Below are positions 8,542 to 15,780 of a stretch of DNA of 64,000 nt, piece by piece (position 1 is the first letter of the stretch; each line of letters starts with the position of its first letter). The notes beneath the pieces were generated by a model that did no database searches, had not been told where the DNA came from, and was given only the letters and a program-made list of their open reading frames with translations. The stretch comes from Streptomyces albicerus. GTDB taxonomy: Bacteria > Actinomycetota > Actinomycetes > Streptomycetales > Streptomycetaceae. The DNA lies in contig NZ_VWMY01000040.1 of assembly GCF_008905045.1 (NCBI RefSeq), positions 1 through 64,000 of the forward strand, read 5' to 3'. Position numbers and translations under genes: made by a program.

Positions 8542-8949
8542 TCACCGCGCCCGCCAGTCGCCCCCTTCGATGAGCTTCCCCCGCGCCCGCAGATCCGCCG
8601 CGACGGCGGGCGCGGCCACGTACACCCAGGCCCGGACGCTCGTCCCGTCCTCGCGGGTCACGTCTCTGGCGAGGCGCTCGTACACGTTGCCGGGGTCGCC
8701 CGGTGCGTAGTCCTCCAACCGGTCGAGAGCGCCGAGGAGCCGGCCGTACTGGTCGGGGTCGGCGGTGACCAGTTCCCCGCACACCACGCCGCCGGGTTCC
8801 TCGACGGCGTACGGATAGCCGGGCCCGTCGTACAGCACGGCGCCGGTGAGCCGTCCCGGCACCTCGGAGACCGTACGGCCGCGCAGGAAGAGGTCGTGGT
8901 TGTGCTCGCCGGGGAGCAGCGTCCCGTAGACGAAGAAGGGCAGCCGCAT
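8542..8949 (-). CDS. Gamma-glutamylcyclotransferase-fold protein (AIG2/GGCT-like)
   Basis: Small cytoplasmic protein of 135 aa. It has the GGCT-like fold signature near the N-terminus (FVYGTLLPGEHNH) and a conserved acidic residue in ALDRLEDY (about E79), which acts as the catalytic base in the family. Members act on gamma-glutamyl amines or peptides, but many are uncharacterised, so the substrate here is unknown. The ATG at 8949 overlaps the cutA stop by one base (TGATG), so the two genes are co-transcribed and coupled; a longer frame upstream only reads through cutA in another frame. Confidence 0.75.
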   Translation of the reverse strand: MRLPFFVYGTLLPGEHNHDLFLRGRTVSEVPGRLTGAVLYDGPGYPYAVEEPGGVVCGELVTADPDQYGRLLGALDRLEDYAPGDPGNVYERLARDVTREDGTSVRAWVYVAAPAVAADLRARGKLIEGGDWRAR

Positions 8950-9275
8950 CACCCCGCCGTCTCCCGTTCCAGCCATTTCAGGTACTCGGCGCTCCCCCGC
9001 ACCACCGGCGTCGCGATGATCTCCGGGGTGTCGTAGTCGTGCGCCTCGCGCAGATACCCCTCCAGTTCCGCGTACCGCAGGTCCGTCGTCTTGAAGAGCA
9101 CCTGCCACTCCCGAGCGGTCTCGATCTCGCCCTTCCAGCGGTGGACGGACGTGACCGGCCCGGCGATCTGCGCGCAGGCGGCGACGCGGGCCTCGACCGC
9201 GCCGCGGGCGAGCGTCTCCGCCTTCTCCTGGGCATCGGTCGTGGTCAGGACGGTGAGCCAGTCAGTCGCAGCCAT
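8949..9275 (-). CDS. cutA: Divalent-cation tolerance protein CutA
   Basis: 108-aa protein of the CutA1 family, a small trimeric ferredoxin-like-fold protein linked to copper/divalent metal tolerance; its biochemical role is still unclear. Visible family features are the N-terminal LTVLTTTDAQEKAETLARG, the VAACAQI segment, WKGEIETAREWQVLFKT, and the C-terminal YDTPEIIATPV motif. The start at 9275 is chosen because GAGAGG lies 6 nt upstream; an ATG at 9281 would sit directly on that sequence. It is first in a two-gene unit with the GGCT-like gene. Confidence 0.92.
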   Translation of the reverse strand: MAATDWLTVLTTTDAQEKAETLARGAVEARVAACAQIAGPVTSVHRWKGEIETAREWQVLFKTTDLRYAELEGYLREAHDYDTPEIIATPVVRGSAEYLKWLERETAG

Positions 9276-9400
9276 AATCATCCTCTCATTCAGGCCTCGC
9301 CAGACCTTTGCAGAAACGATTCTCACCCCTCACACAACCCCCAGTCATCCGCTATGGACATGACACGGCCTGGCCACCTAGAACTGTGCGGACATCCGCG

Positions 9401-9482
9401 TCCCCCACTCCCCTCTCCGCCCCCCCCTTCCATCCCCTCCACCCCTCACGCCCCTTCCCCACTCCCCCCACCACCACGCCTT
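9401..9482 (+). promoter_or_regulatory. C-rich, G-poor leader tract upstream of the metalloprotease
   Basis: About 80 bases with only three G residues, dominated by C and T, directly upstream of the M4 protease ribosome binding site. This strand asymmetry is unusual for a genome where G and C are balanced. C-rich, G-poor unstructured RNA is the signature of Rho utilisation sites, so this may be a Rho-dependent attenuator in the 5' leader; that role is an inference. Confidence 0.4.
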
Positions 9483-9506
9483 TCGCGTGTCTCCCCGAGG
9501 AGTTCG

Positions 9507-11153
9507 ATGAGTCGTCGTAATCGGCACATCCGAGGTTCACGCCTCGCCACCGTCGGCATATCCGCGGCGGCCACCGCCCTGCTGGCGGGCGCACTGACCC
9601 CGCGCGCGGGGGCGGCAGACGGACCGACCCGGGACACCGTTCTGGGCAACGCGGCGGCGGTGATCGCCGACCAGGCGGCGCGGCTGGGTCTCACCTCCGC
9701 GCAGGGTGCCAAGGTCCGCGATGTGATCGTCGACGCGGACGGCATGCAGCACGTGCGCTACGACCGGACGTACCGCCAACTTCCCGTGCTGGGCGGCGAC
9801 TTCGTGGTCCACATGACGTCCGCGGGTGACTACCGAAGCGCCGACCGGGCGACCACGCGCCCGCTCTCCCTCACGAGCGTCGAGCCGTCGGTGTCGGGCC
9901 CGAAGGCCGCCGACCTGGCCGCCGCGGCGCTGCGCCTCGCGAACGTCGGCGAGACGCTCCGCAAGGTGACCGCCAAGCCTCAGCTGGTGGTTGACGCCCT
10001 GCACGGCGCGCCCAAGCTGGCCTGGCGTACCGAGGCCGCGGGCAAGGACTCGCTCGGCAACCCGGTCGCCCGGGTCGTCCTCACCGACGCCGTGACGGGC
10101 AAGCAGATCGACGCCTGGGACAGCATCGAGACGGCGACCGGCGACGGCCGGTCGCTCTACAGCGGCACGGTCCCGCTGGAGACGACACAGTCCGGATCGA
10201 CGTACCAGCTCACCGACCCCACTCGCGGCAACACATACACCGGCGACACCAAGAACAAGACAGACTCCTGCCTCCTCATCATCTGCTACGGGCGCGCCGC
10301 CGCGCCCGTCTTCACGGACGCCGACAACCACTGGGGAAGCGGGGCGACTTCGGACCGCGCCTCGGCGGCGGTCGACGCGCAGTACGGCACCAACACGACC
10401 TGGGACTACTACAAGAAGGTCCACGGGCGCAGCGGTATCGCGGGCGACGGCAAGGGTTCGTACAACCGTGTGCACTACGGAAGCGCCTACAACAACGCCT
10501 TCTGGGACGACAGTTGCTTCTGCATGACGTACGGGGACGGTGACGGAACGACCTTCGGACCGCTCGTCTCGCTGGACGTGGCGGGCCACGAGATGTCACA
10601 CGGCGTGACATCGAAGACGGCGGCCCTGACGTACTCGGGCGAGCCCGGCGGCCTGAACGAGGCGACGTCGGACATCTTCGGCACCCTCGTCGAGTTCTAC
10701 GCGAACAACCCCTCGGATCCCGGGGACTGGCTCATCGGCGAGAAGATCGTGAAGTCCAGCTTCGGCCGCTCCGCCCTCCGCTACATGGACCAGCCCTCCA
10801 AGGACGGCAACTCCGCCGACTGCTGGACCCCCACGGTCGGCAACCTCGACGTCCACTACTCCTCGGGCGTCGCCAACCACTTCGCGTACCTCCTCGCGGA
10901 GGGCAGCGGCCCGAAGACCATCGGCGGCGCCGCCCACAACGGCACGACCTGCAACGACGCGACGGTGACAGGCATCGGCAAGGCCAAGCTGGGCGCGATC
11001 TGGTACCGGGCGCTGACGGTCTACATGACGTCGTCGACGAAGTACGCGGGCGCTCGGACGGCCACACTGAACGCGGCGAAGGATCTGTACGGGGCGGACA
11101 GTGCGGAGTACCGGGCGGTGGGGGCGGCCTGGTCGGCGGTGTCGGTGAACTGA
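9507..11153 (+). CDS. Secreted neutral zinc metalloprotease, M4 (thermolysin-like) family
   Basis: Extracellular endopeptidase precursor of 548 aa. A signal peptide spans about 1-37 (ending near RAGAADG), followed by an FTP-type inhibitory propeptide to about residue 200 and the mature catalytic region. The zinc site is HEMSH (H361 and H365, catalytic E362), with third ligand E385 in GGLNEATSD, giving the M4 spacing HEXXH-x19-E. A late VHYSSGVANHFAYLL segment matches the M4 C-terminal active-site region. The start at 9507 has GAGGAG upstream and begins a proper signal peptide. A strong hairpin follows the stop (11188-11227). Expression may be influenced by the C-rich leader upstream. Members degrade proteins during mycelial growth and differentiation. 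Confidence 0.93.
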   Translation: MSRRNRHIRGSRLATVGISAAATALLAGALTPRAGAADGPTRDTVLGNAAAVIADQAARLGLTSAQGAKVRDVIVDADGMQHVRYDRTYRQLPVLGGDFVVHMTSAGDYRSADRATTRPLSLTSVEPSVSGPKAADLAAAALRLANVGETLRKVTAKPQLVVDALHGAPKLAWRTEAAGKDSLGNPVARVVLTDAVTGKQIDAWDSIETATGDGRSLYSGTVPLETTQSGSTYQLTDPTRGNTYTGDTKNKTDSCLLIICYGRAAAPVFTDADNHWGSGATSDRASAAVDAQYGTNTTWDYYKKVHGRSGIAGDGKGSYNRVHYGSAYNNAFWDDSCFCMTYGDGDGTTFGPLVSLDVAGHEMSHGVTSKTAALTYSGEPGGLNEATSDIFGTLVEFYANNPSDPGDWLIGEKIVKSSFGRSALRYMDQPSKDGNSADCWTPTVGNLDVHYSSGVANHFAYLLAEGSGPKTIGGAAHNGTTCNDATVTGIGKAKLGAIWYRALTVYMTSSTKYAGARTATLNAAKDLYGADSAEYRAVGAAWSAVSVN

Positions 11154-11187
11154 CCGGCTGGTCTTGTGAGTTGACCTGACACGCGGC

Positions 11188-11227
11188 TGAGCGGCCGCCC
11201 GGGCGTTGAGACCTGGGCGGCCGCTCA
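11188..11227 (+). terminator. Hairpin terminator after the metalloprotease gene
   Basis: A perfect 13-bp inverted repeat, TGAGCGGCCGCCC (11188-11200) and GGGCGGCCGCTCA (11215-11227), with a 14-nt loop, lies 35 bp after the stop codon. There is no U-tract, which is usual for Streptomyces terminators. Confidence 0.8.
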
Positions 11228-11272
11228 CGCGTCAGGTTCTCGCGGACGACCAGAACGAGCGTCGCCGCGAGT

Positions 11273-11401
11273 GTGCGGGAAGCACGGCGGCGGTACGCGG
11301 CCTATCTGGACGACGGGTTGGACAGCTACCTGCGCGGCTACCTGTTCTGGCTGATCGAGAAGCGGGAGCCGCGCACGGGTGAACCGCTTCCGACGCTCTG
11401 A
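11273..11401 (+). pseudogene. Probable 3' remnant of a lost gene
   Basis: From a GTG at 11273 the frame reads about 42 residues including RYAAYLDDGLDSYLRGYLFW and LIEKREPRTGEPLPTL, then a TGA at 11399-11401. The composition (amphipathic, Tyr/Trp/Leu-rich, ending in a Pro-containing tail) resembles a real protein C-terminus, but there is no ribosome binding site and the frame upstream gives low-complexity Arg/Ser sequence. I do not recognise the family. It could also be a chance open frame. Confidence 0.3.
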
Positions 11402-11502
11402 CCACGGGTGGTCGAAGTCGACAGACCGAAAAGTCGTGGCGATGAAGCAGCCCGCCTGGATACGCTCCGCCGTCCGACTCGTCCAACGATCTACGGAGGG
11501 CC

Positions 11503-12421
11503 ATGACCGGCGCGAAGATGCACCCCGACGAACTCGACATCGACGCGGCGCTCGTCAGCCGACTGGTCGCGGAGCAGTTCCCCGAGTGGGCCGGGCTCCC
11601 AGTGAAGGAGGTCGTCTCCGCCGGGACCGACAACGCCATGTACCGGCTGGGCGACGACATGGTCGTACGGCTGCCTCGGCTGCCCGGCGGGGCCAAGACG
11701 GCGGACAGGGAGCAGCGGTATCTGCCGCGGCTCGCGCCGCATCTGCCACTGGACGTGCCGGTGCCGCTCGCCAAGGGGGCGCCCGGGCAGGGCTACGCGC
11801 TGCCGTGGGGGGGTGTTCCGCTGGCTGGACGGCGACAACATCTACGACGCACCTCTCACCGACCCCGCTGAACTCGCGCACGCAGCAGTCAAGTTGGGCC
11901 GTTTCGTCGCCGCGCTGCGGAAGGTCGACGCCAGCGGCGGGCCGCCGTCCTGGCGCGGCGGGCCGCTCACCGACGACGACGAAGAAGACGACGTCCGCGC
12001 CGCGATCCGTGACCTTGGCGCGGACGGCACGCTGGACGGGGACGTCGCGACCGCCGCCTGGGAGGAGGCCCTGCGCCTCCCCCAGTGGGACGGCGATCCC
12101 GTCTGGCTCCACGGCGACCTCCTGCCGGGCAACCTGCTGGCCCGGGGAGGCCGGCTCACCGCGGTCATCGACTTCGGCGGCCTCGGCATCGGCGACCCGG
12201 CAGCCGACGTACTCGCTGCCTGGGCCGTGTTCACCCCCGAGACCCGCACCCTGTTCCGCGAGGCAGCCGACGTCGACGACGCGACCTGGGCCCGGGGACG
12301 GGGCTGGGCCCTGTGCTTCGGGCTGGTGGCCGAGCACTACTACCGGGTCACGAATCCCGTACTCGCCGCCGTGGCGCATCGGACGGTGGCTGAGGCCTTG
12401 GCCGAGCACGGAGCCGGGTAA
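11503..12421 (+). pseudogene. Aminoglycoside phosphotransferase-family kinase, interrupted by a +1 frameshift in a G7 run
   Basis: Two overlapping frames together encode one APH/choline-kinase-like protein of about 305 aa. Frame one (from ATG 11503, GGAGG upstream) covers the N-lobe: VKEVVSAGTDNAMYRLGDDM and VVRLPRLPGGAKTADREQRY. It derails at a run of seven G (11807-11813) and stops at 11871. Frame two resumes with VFRWLDGDNIYD from 11813 and carries the Brenner motif VWLHGDLLPGNLLA and the metal-binding IDFGGLGIGDPAAD. Removing one G restores a continuous reading PWGVFRWLDG, which matches the usual PW-x-VYRWL junction of the family. Members phosphorylate aminoglycosides or other small molecules. 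The break may be real, phase-variable or a sequencing error in the homopolymer. Confidence 0.85.
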
Positions 12422-12457
12422 CTCAAGTCGCCGTGCCGTGTCAGCCGCGGTGGGATC

Positions 12458-12527
12458 GGAAGATCTGGGACACGAATGATCCCGGCAAGGCCTGGTCATG
12501 GGGTGCCCGAGCCGTCCCAAATCTTCC
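12458..12527. terminator. Long inverted repeat between convergent genes
   Basis: GGAAGATCTGGGAC (12458-12471) pairs with GTCCCAAATCTTCC (12514-12527) at 13 of 14 positions around a 42-nt centre. It sits between the convergent phosphotransferase-like and FMN reductase genes and is less GC-rich than most terminators here. A bidirectional terminator is likely; a small mobile-element remnant is an alternative. Confidence 0.5.
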
Positions 12528-12570
12528 AATCACTTCCCGGACCCGGCCTCGGCCGTCCGTATCGCGCGGG

Positions 12571-13182
12571 CTAACCCCCGTACGGCCGCGCCGACTTCGC
12601 CTCCCTCAGCGCCAGCGCCCACCACGCCAGCTGGTCGAGCATCGTCTTCGCCGCCGCGTCCGCCGCCGACGGGTCCTTGTGCCTGCCCTTGTCGTCGAAG
12701 GACGCGCCCGCGTTGTGGAAGGACACCGTGTCGCGGACCGTCACGGCGTGGAGTTCGGCGAAGACCTGGCGGAGCTGTTCGACGGCGCGCAGGCCGCCCG
12801 AGAGGCCGCCGTAGGAGACGAAGGCGACGGGCTTGGCGCGCCACTCGTGGAAGTGCCAGTCGATGAGGGTCTTGAGGGAGGCGGGGAAGGAGTGGTTGTA
12901 CTCGGGGGTGAGGACGATGAAGGCATCGGCGTCGGCCAGCATCGGAGTGACCTTGCCGAGCTCGGCCCTCACCTCCTCGGAGGGTGAGTAGGACAGGGCC
13001 GTCGGCAGCCGTACGTCGGCGGTGTCGACGACGTTCACGGCGAGGTCGTCGCGCTCGCGGAGCCGGCCCAGGAGCCAGTCCGCGACCACCGGACCGAAGC
13101 GGCCCTCCCGGTTGCTGCCGACGATGACGGCGACCTTGAGGGGAGCGGGGAGGGAGACAGGGATGTCTTTGGTGGAGTTCAT
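12571..13182 (-). CDS. NADPH-dependent FMN reductase (flavodoxin-like quinone/flavin reductase)
   Basis: Cytoplasmic flavoprotein of 203 aa with a flavodoxin-like fold, likely transferring electrons from NAD(P)H to FMN or quinones. Visible motifs are VAVIVGSNREGRFGP (phosphate-binding loop), VLTPEYNHSFPASLKTLID and VAFVSYGGLSGG. The promoter has a MerR/SoxR architecture (13190-13220), and an NADPH-dependent FMN reductase is among the reported SoxR targets in Streptomyces coelicolor, so induction by redox-active compounds is expected. The ATG at 13182 lies 7 nt after the putative -10, consistent with a leaderless mRNA; an in-frame ATG at 13197 lies within the promoter and is less likely. Confidence 0.88.
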   Translation of the reverse strand: MNSTKDIPVSLPAPLKVAVIVGSNREGRFGPVVADWLLGRLRERDDLAVNVVDTADVRLPTALSYSPSEEVRAELGKVTPMLADADAFIVLTPEYNHSFPASLKTLIDWHFHEWRAKPVAFVSYGGLSGGLRAVEQLRQVFAELHAVTVRDTVSFHNAGASFDDKGRHKDPSAADAAAKTMLDQLAWWALALREAKSARPYGG

Positions 13183-13189
13183 GGCGCCC

Positions 13190-13220
13190 AGCCTCATACC
13201 TGAACCAAACTTGAGGTCAA
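13190..13220 (-). promoter_or_regulatory. SoxR-type promoter with 19-bp spacer and inverted repeat
   Basis: Read on the minus strand, TTGACC (13220-13215) and GAGGCT (13195-13190) are separated by 19 bp, the over-long spacing used by MerR-family activators. The spacer contains the imperfect 20-bp inverted repeat ACCTCAAGTTTGGTTCAGGT (13217-13198), close to the known SoxR box CCTCAAGTTAACTTGAGG. The gene starts 7 nt after the -10. Confidence 0.7.
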
Positions 13221-13506
13221 GTCGTCGCCGAAGGGAGCCGGTCAGAGCCGGTCACCCGTTCACACGCGCCGCCCGCTCCCTTCGCGTTCTTTTTGCCGAC
13301 ACGCCCGAGAGGTGCCGGTGACCTGCTGAAACCCGGCCGCCCCCGCCGCCCGCCACCCTCACCTGACACCCATTCACCTCACTTCTGACGCCCCATCAGG
13401 AGGCGTACACCCCCGACTGCCACTTACCTCGTTAAGGCAGGGGCATGATCGACGCAGCGGCACATGGGGGTGCCGCGGGTCGTGCCCTCTCGGAGGAGCA
13501 AGCACG

Positions 13507-14064
13507 ATGCGCACAGCCCGTCTGCTGACCGGTACCGCGCTCGCCGTCGCCGCGGCCGGGCTCGCCGCGGCCCCCGCGTACGGGGCGGCCTCGGGGTACA
13601 GCTCGGCCTCGGCGTCTCCGGACCCGGGGTCCCTGGAGGTGTACCCCGCCACCGTCGCCCCCGGCGCCGAGGTCATCGTGAACACGGCGGCGTGCGGTGT
13701 GGAGGACACGGTGTCGGGTGACGCCGGTGCCGTCGGTGCGGGAGCGTTCACGTTGGTGCCCAGCGCGCACGAGGGCAACGCGGTCGGGCAGTTCAGGGTG
13801 CCGCCGTCCGCGCAACCGGGCACGTACGAGATCGTCGCGCGCTGCTCGAGCGGTACGCGGATGGCGGGCGACCTGGTGATCACGCTCACCTCCACCCGGG
13901 AGGGCAGGCAGCAGGTCCACCCGAGAGGAAGTGTGAAGACGGGGGTCGGCGGCGCACTCGGCCCCGACCCCGTGCAGACCGCGGCGGGAGTGGCGGCCCT
14001 GGCCGTCGCCGCCGCGGGCGGTACCTGGCTCCTGCATCGCCGGGCGAGAGGCGACGGGATCTGA
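13507..14064 (+). CDS. Secreted/membrane-anchored protein of unknown function upstream of a class F sortase
   Basis: 185-aa protein with a signal peptide (about 1-27, ending near YGAASG), a beta-rich exported domain with two cysteines (about C60 and C119) likely forming a disulfide, and a C-terminal hydrophobic segment (about 157-176) followed by a positively charged tail LLHRRARGDGI. That layout resembles a cell-wall or membrane anchor, but no LPxTG or LAxTG motif is visible, so it may be a simple membrane protein. GGAGGAG lies just upstream of the ATG. A hairpin (14103-14141) separates it from the sortase gene. The conserved pairing with sortase genes in streptomycetes suggests a functional link; the function is unknown. 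Confidence 0.7.
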   Translation: MRTARLLTGTALAVAAAGLAAAPAYGAASGYSSASASPDPGSLEVYPATVAPGAEVIVNTAACGVEDTVSGDAGAVGAGAFTLVPSAHEGNAVGQFRVPPSAQPGTYEIVARCSSGTRMAGDLVITLTSTREGRQQVHPRGSVKTGVGGALGPDPVQTAAGVAALAVAAAGGTWLLHRRARGDGI

Positions 14065-14102
14065 CGGACACCCTCCGCTGTCCACCGGTACCGCTTTCCC
14101 CT

Positions 14103-14141
14103 CCCCCTCCGGGCCCGACGCCCCTCGCGGCCCGGAGGGGG
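14103..14141 (+). terminator. Hairpin between the secreted protein and sortase genes
   Basis: A perfect 13-bp stem, CCCCCTCCGGGCC (14103-14115) with GGCCCGGAGGGGG (14129-14141), and a 13-nt loop lie 38 bp after the upstream stop. It probably terminates or attenuates transcription, so the sortase may be expressed at a lower level or from its own promoter. Confidence 0.7.
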
Positions 14142-14248
14142 ACGCGGGACCACAGCGTCATCCGAAGTCGCCGAACTCGCCGAAGTGCCGAGGCCGCCGA
14201 AGTCAGGGCCCCACGTCCGTCAACCGAAGAGCCGGAGAGGAGGCTTGC

Positions 14249-14869
14249 GTGCGCCGGTTCAGCAACATCTCCATAGCCGCCGTCACCGCCGTCGCCCTCC
14301 TCGGCGGCGCCTGGCTCCTGCGCAGCGGCGCCGAGACGCACGCCCCACCCCAGCCGTCGGCCGCGCAGGCCCGCGCGGGCGCCCATGTGGACCGACCCGC
14401 CGCCGCCCCGCTCCCGCCCTCCCCGCCCGACCGCGTCCGTATCCCCTCCATCCGGGTGGACGCCCCCCTCACCGGCCTCGGCCTCACCCCGCAGGGCAGC
14501 CTCGACGTGCCGCCGGCCGCGAGGAACAACCTCGCCGGCTGGTACGAGGCCGGCACCACGCCCGGCGAGAAGGGCACCGCGATCGTCGCCGGGCATGTCG
14601 ACAACGCCGAAGGACCCGCCGTCTTCTACCGCCTCGGCGCCCTGAAGAAGGGCAGCACCATCGAGATCGAGCGCCTCGACGGCACGGTCGCCCTCTTCTC
14701 GGTCGACGCGATCGAGGTGTACGACGCCCGGGACTTCCCGGACGAGAAGGTGTACGGGGCCGCTCGGCGCCCGGAGCTGCGCGTGATCACCTGCGGAGGC
14801 GGCTACTCGGCGGCGACGGGCTACCAGGGCAACGTGGTCGTCTTCGCCCACCTCACGGGAAGTCGTTGA
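14249..14869 (+). CDS. Class F sortase
   Basis: 206-aa membrane-anchored cysteine transpeptidase-like protein. One N-terminal transmembrane segment (about 7-23) and a Pro-rich spacer lead to the sortase beta-barrel (about 65-205). The catalytic histidine is H116 in AGHVDN and the cysteine is C182 in ITCGGGYS. At the place where sortases carry a catalytic arginine before the NVVV strand, the sequence reads GYQGNVVVFA, with Q193 instead; another arginine would have to serve, or the subgroup uses a different residue. The GTG start has GGAGAGGAGG upstream. Sortases attach surface proteins to peptidoglycan; the natural substrate here is unknown, the nearest candidates being the preceding exported protein and the LAETG protein at 34213. 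Confidence 0.85.
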   Translation: MRRFSNISIAAVTAVALLGGAWLLRSGAETHAPPQPSAAQARAGAHVDRPAAAPLPPSPPDRVRIPSIRVDAPLTGLGLTPQGSLDVPPAARNNLAGWYEAGTTPGEKGTAIVAGHVDNAEGPAVFYRLGALKKGSTIEIERLDGTVALFSVDAIEVYDARDFPDEKVYGAARRPELRVITCGGGYSAATGYQGNVVVFAHLTGSR

Positions 14870-14877
14870 AACCGGGG

Positions 14878-15660
14878 TCAGAGCCAGAAGTCGTACGCCA
14901 GCTTCGCCACCAGCGCGAACACCACCGTCAGCAGAACGCCCCGTACGAACTCGCTGCCCTTCTTGAGCGCGGTGCGTGCCCCGACCGTCCCGCCGACGAG
15001 GTTGAAGACGGCCATCAGGGCGGCCAGCTGCCAGAACACCGTGCCCTTCCAGGCGAATGCGGCTAGGGCACCCGCGTTCGTGCAGCAATTGACGATCTTC
15101 GCAGTGGCCGAGGCGGTCACCAGGTCGAGATGCAGGAGCGCGGTGAGGGCGAGCACGAGGAACGTACCCGTGCCGGGGCCGATGAGCCCGTCGTAGAAGC
15201 CGATGCCGAGGCCCGCGAGCCCGATCGCGGCCAGGACGCGACGCGGGGAGACCGGGGCGGTCGAGGGCGCCGTACCGAAGGCCGGCCGCATGATCACGAA
15301 GGTGCCTACGCCGAGCAGCACGACCATGACCACCGGCTTCAGCACCTCGGTGCTCATCCCGGCGGCGACGAACGCCCCGCCCGTGGAACCGGCGAGCGCC
15401 GCGAGACCGATCCGTACGGCCGTGCCGACGTCCACGGGCGCCTTGCGCGCGTACGTCACCGCCGCGCCCGTCGTCCCGACGATCGCCACGGCCTTGTTGG
15501 TGCCGAGCGCGTACTGGGCCGCCGATCCCGAGTTCGGCAGCCCGAGCAGCAGCACGGGGAGCAGCAGGAGCCCGCCGCCGCCCACCACGGCGTCGATCCA
15601 GCCGGCCGCGAGAGCGGCGAGGCACAGGACAACGACCATGGTCAGCGATATGTCGGGCAT
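14878..15660 (-). CDS. TauE/SafE-family sulfite/organosulfur exporter-like permease
   Basis: 260-aa polytopic membrane protein with about 7-8 hydrophobic segments. The N-terminal repeat includes AAGWIDAVVGGGGLLLLPVL and the downstream GTNKAVAIVGTTGAAVTYAR, both hallmarks of the TauE/SafE family (formerly DUF81); the second half repeats the pattern with GFYDGLIGPGTGTFLVLALT. Members export sulfite, sulfoacetate or other small anions. The substrate cannot be inferred from context. It is convergent with the sortase (8 bp between the stops) and seems to be a single-gene unit. Confidence 0.88.
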   Translation of the reverse strand: MPDISLTMVVVLCLAALAAGWIDAVVGGGGLLLLPVLLLGLPNSGSAAQYALGTNKAVAIVGTTGAAVTYARKAPVDVGTAVRIGLAALAGSTGGAFVAAGMSTEVLKPVVMVVLLGVGTFVIMRPAFGTAPSTAPVSPRRVLAAIGLAGLGIGFYDGLIGPGTGTFLVLALTALLHLDLVTASATAKIVNCCTNAGALAAFAWKGTVFWQLAALMAVFNLVGGTVGARTALKKGSEFVRGVLLTVVFALVAKLAYDFWL

Positions 15661-15780
15661 GATCGCGACCCTATGGACGGGATAGATGTGCCGTCCATGA
15701 ATCCTGTGAACCTTGAGGATCTTCTGAGGTTCAGGAGGAGGTCAGGAGAGCCACGGCAGAAAAGCGACGGAAGAAGGGCG

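Larger units (their letters stand above)
11154..11502. other. Intergenic stretch with terminator and gene remnant
   Basis: This 349-bp gap holds a strong hairpin (11188-11227) just after the metalloprotease stop and then a short open segment that reads as the C-terminus of a lost gene (11273-11401). The remaining 100 bases lead to the ribosome binding site (GGAG) of the phosphotransferase-like gene. No other feature was recognised. Confidence 0.5.
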
